DNA from: B69-G16 sp964501905
GTDB taxonomy: Archaea; Thermoproteota; Thermoprotei; Thermofilales; B69-G16
Direction: 5' to 3'
NCBI GenBank assembly: GCA_964501905.1
Contig: CAZCTW010000001.1
Coordinates: forward strand, 62,001 to 126,000
Length of the DNA stretch: 64,000 bases
Shown here: in pieces, positions 62,010 through 64,000 of the stretch
Layout: each line of letters opens with the position of its first letter
How positions within the stretch are numbered: position 1 is the first letter of the stretch
Program-made: the position numbers and the translations under genes
The notes under the pieces: model-generated
Databases searched by the model: none
The model's input: only the letters and a program-made list of their open reading frames with translations
What the model was told of the DNA's origin: nothing

Positions 62010-63446
62010 ATGCCCTGGAAGGCTGTAAGCCCAATAGATATCTATAAACTGCTGCCGAAGACAAACTGCAAGAAATGCGGAGAAGAAAACTGCATGGCCT
62101 TCGCCGTAAAACTGGTTAACATGGAGACTAGGCTGGAGCTCTGCACCCCGCTACTAGAGGAGCCTAAATACAGGAAGAACTACGAGAAGCTTAAGGAGAT
62201 TCTCACTCCGCCTGTTAGAGAGATAGAGCTTAGAAGCGATAAGAAGGTAGTGAAAATAGGCGGGGAGTACGTCCTCCACAGACACGAATTAACTTACATC
62301 AACCCGCCGCCCATAGCCATAGACGTAGACGATACAATGTCTAAGGATGAGCTGATAAAGAGGATAAACTTCGCCGAGAACTTCAAATACACCTATATAG
62401 GCAGAGAGCTAACCCTAGACCTGATAGCCGTCAGGTCGGTGTCTAACGACCCTGAAACTTTCAAGAAAACCGTGAACTTCGTAGCTACGAACACCAGCTT
62501 GCCTTTAATTCTCTGCACCCTAAACCCGAAAGTTATGGAAGCCGGAGTCTCGGCGCTGCCCAACGGCAAGCCCCTCTTATACGCGGCGACTAGGGATAAC
62601 TGGTCTGAAATGGCAGATATAGCTTTAAAGCATAAACTCCCTCTGGCGATATTCAGCCCCAACGACCTCGACACTTTAGTCTCGCTGGCTAAGACACTCC
62701 TTAATATAGGAGTTTCAGAGATAGCCTTAGACCCCGGCACTTTCGTCGGTTTTAAAGGTTTAAGGTCTACGATAGACGCCTTCACCATGTTAAGGTGGAA
62801 AGCCTGTAACGATGACTATCAACTGGCAGGCTACCCGTTAATAGGCACGCCTATAACGGCCTGGAAGATGGTGGACGGAGACGCCCAGACTAAAGCTTGG
62901 TGGGAGATGATAACGGCCTCTATGCTAATCTTGAGATATGCCGACTTACTTATCATGCATTCGCTGGAAGGATGGGTTTACCTACCCTTAGTGATGTTAA
63001 GGTTTAACATTTACACGGATCCGAGGAAACCCGTGGCAGTAGATCCAGGGTTGAGAATTATAGGTAATCCGAACGAGATGTCCCCGGTGATGCTTACTGG
63101 GAACTTCGCCTTAACCTATTACATAGTTTCGGGCGATATAGAAGCGGGTAAGATAGACTGCTACCTATTGTTGGCAGATACCGAGGGTATAGCCGTTGAA
63201 TGCGCCGTGCCGGGTAGGAAGCTTTTACCGGATAATATAGCGGAGATAATCAAATCCTCGGGAGTCGAGAAAATGGTTAAGCATAGAATATTAATAATAC
63301 CGGGTAAAGCAGCCAGGCTAGCCGGCGATATAGAAGACGCTACGGGTTGGCGCGTCCTGGTAGGACCGTTAGACTCGAAGGATATATCTAAATTCATAGA
63401 GGAGAAGTGGAAGCCCGAAACTATTAAACAGCTGATGGAAAGTTAA
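62010..63446 (+). CDS. cdhE: Acetyl-CoA decarbonylase/synthase gamma subunit (corrinoid iron-sulfur protein)
   Basis: 478 residues. Cysteines in KTNCKKCGEENC (about 15-26), with a fourth in ELCTPL near 42, bind the [4Fe-4S] cluster that reactivates the corrinoid. A TIM barrel follows (PPPIAIDVDDTMS; TLNPKVMEAG), and the C-terminal corrinoid-binding region has LLADTEGIAVECAVPGRK. It carries the methyl group from H4MPT to CdhC. ATG 62010 behind GGTGAG. Last gene of the operon. Confidence 0.96.
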   Translation: MPWKAVSPIDIYKLLPKTNCKKCGEENCMAFAVKLVNMETRLELCTPLLEEPKYRKNYEKLKEILTPPVREIELRSDKKVVKIGGEYVLHRHELTYINPPPIAIDVDDTMSKDELIKRINFAENFKYTYIGRELTLDLIAVRSVSNDPETFKKTVNFVATNTSLPLILCTLNPKVMEAGVSALPNGKPLLYAATRDNWSEMADIALKHKLPLAIFSPNDLDTLVSLAKTLLNIGVSEIALDPGTFVGFKGLRSTIDAFTMLRWKACNDDYQLAGYPLIGTPITAWKMVDGDAQTKAWWEMITASMLILRYADLLIMHSLEGWVYLPLVMLRFNIYTDPRKPVAVDPGLRIIGNPNEMSPVMLTGNFALTYYIVSGDIEAGKIDCYLLLADTEGIAVECAVPGRKLLPDNIAEIIKSSGVEKMVKHRILIIPGKAARLAGDIEDATGWRVLVGPLDSKDISKFIEEKWKPETIKQLMES

Positions 63447-63464
63447 TTAAAAAATTTAGGATTT

Positions 63465-63998
63465 TTATTTAGCCTCCGAAGTTATTTTCTTGGTAAGCCC
63501 GTAAACTATAGGCACTAACATTATACCCATGGCTATGGCTAAGCCCCAAGCTAGATTTGCTATAACCTGCTCTGTACCGGGGAAGTTGCTGAAGATGCCA
63601 GCTACACCGACTAGGAGGAATATGCTGTAGAGTATGAACTTGGCGTAGCCAGCTACGGGTTTGAATTCTTCGTGATCTTCGACTATGCTGGTTACTAGGG
63701 TGTCGCCTAGGGATATCCCGACGCCGATAATAACGAAGCCTATTATTAGTGAGAATATGAACTCTCCGGTGAATAGCATCATCTGTAGAGCTATGCTTAA
63801 CACAACGGCGACTAAACCTATTAGCAGCAAGTTGCGGAGCATATCTACTAGCTCTCTATGCTTCTCGGGGAATACTGGGAGCAGTATGTGCCTCACGTAG
63901 GATGCCAAGAACTCGACTAGCACGATGCCTAGGCTTAGCAGTATTATACCTCCTACGAGTTTGGGCAGATAGTCGGCTATGGCTATGATGTAGCTCCT
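63465..63998 (-). CDS. TM-helix (MscS-associated) membrane protein, N-terminus outside window
   Basis: The frame stays open to the window end through DYLPKLVGGIILLSLGIVLVEF, so the GTG at 63923 is not the true start. At least four helices are visible. The repeated 'P-x-L-x-x-G-I-I-L-L-x-x-G' pattern resembles the conserved TM-helix repeat that accompanies mechanosensitive channel proteins. It converges on cdhE. No channel beta domain is present in the part seen. Confidence 0.65.
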   Translation of the reverse strand, partial: RSYIIAIADYLPKLVGGIILLSLGIVLVEFLASYVRHILLPVFPEKHRELVDMLRNLLLIGLVAVVLSIALQMMLFTGEFIFSLIIGFVIIGVGISLGDTLVTSIVEDHEEFKPVAGYAKFILYSIFLLVGVAGIFSNFPGTEQVIANLAWGLAIAMGIMLVPIVYGLTKKITSEAK

Positions 63999-64000
63999 AG

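Overview
The window is archaeal. It carries an archaeal-type Wood-Ljungdahl pathway built on methanofuran and tetrahydromethanopterin (H4MPT): fwd, ftr, mch and cdhABCDE. It also has an AsnRS-like asparagine synthetase, an archaeal thymidylate synthase, GTG and TTG starts, TATA-like promoters and tightly overlapping operons. No methyl-CoM reductase is present. The mix suggests an anaerobic, probably thermophilic, acetogenic or fermentative archaeon, possibly of the Thermoproteota/TACK side. That placement is an inference; there is no rRNA or other marker gene here to settle it.

1-9 kb: the 3' part of a metallophosphoesterase, a three-gene ECF transporter resembling YkoE/YkoD/YkoC (thiamine or hydroxymethylpyrimidine type), an inositol-phosphatase-like protein, a guanine-deaminase-like protein, and an Lrp/AsnC regulator divergent from an archaeal asparagine synthetase. 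A CPA2 cation/proton antiporter follows.

9-22 kb: a C69 (secernin-like) peptidase, a thymidylate synthase with an extra N-terminal domain, a DUF3786 protein, and an ABC-2 export operon whose ATPase gene is split by a frameshift. The operon is divergent from a membrane-tethered winged-helix protein, which is followed by a NitrOD5-like protein and a secreted coiled-coil protein. A RimK-type glutamate ligase and a sulfatase-fold hydrolase come next.

22-32 kb: one-carbon metabolism. The minus-strand operon nfnA-nfnB-fwdDB(fused)-fwdA-fwdC-mch is divergent from mtdB-ftr. Together they take CO2 through formylmethanofuran to methylene-H4MPT. The dehydrogenase is the NAD(P)-type MtdB rather than F420-dependent Mtd, and the adjacent Nfn pair could couple ferredoxin, NADH and NADPH.

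32-43 kb: an HTH-PfkB fusion, a small phosphoesterase/nuclease group with gene remnants, a second ECF-like membrane protein, and larB-larC-larE for the nickel-pincer cofactor. A 774-bp gap with decayed reading frames follows. It holds a perfect 14-bp inverted repeat just upstream of the promoter of an unrecognised 608-residue protein. A four-CBS protein follows.

43-56 kb: a decayed fdhD pseudogene, two CooC-type Ni-insertion ATPases flanking a CofE-like ligase and an FrhB-like flavoprotein, a 932-residue CARDB/site-2-protease-like membrane protein lacking the zinc motif, a CooT-like nickel protein, a TIG-domain protein, a V4R protein, galK, a cupin and galT.

56-64 kb: the acetyl-CoA decarbonylase/synthase operon cdhA-B-C-D-E, then a convergent membrane protein cut by the window end. 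Fwd makes the formyl carrier, Ftr, Mch and MtdB carry the C1 unit to the methylene level, and Cdh joins the methyl group with CO. CooC and CooT serve Cdh maturation. Methylene-H4MPT reductase (Mer) and the Fwd iron-sulfur subunits are not in the window.
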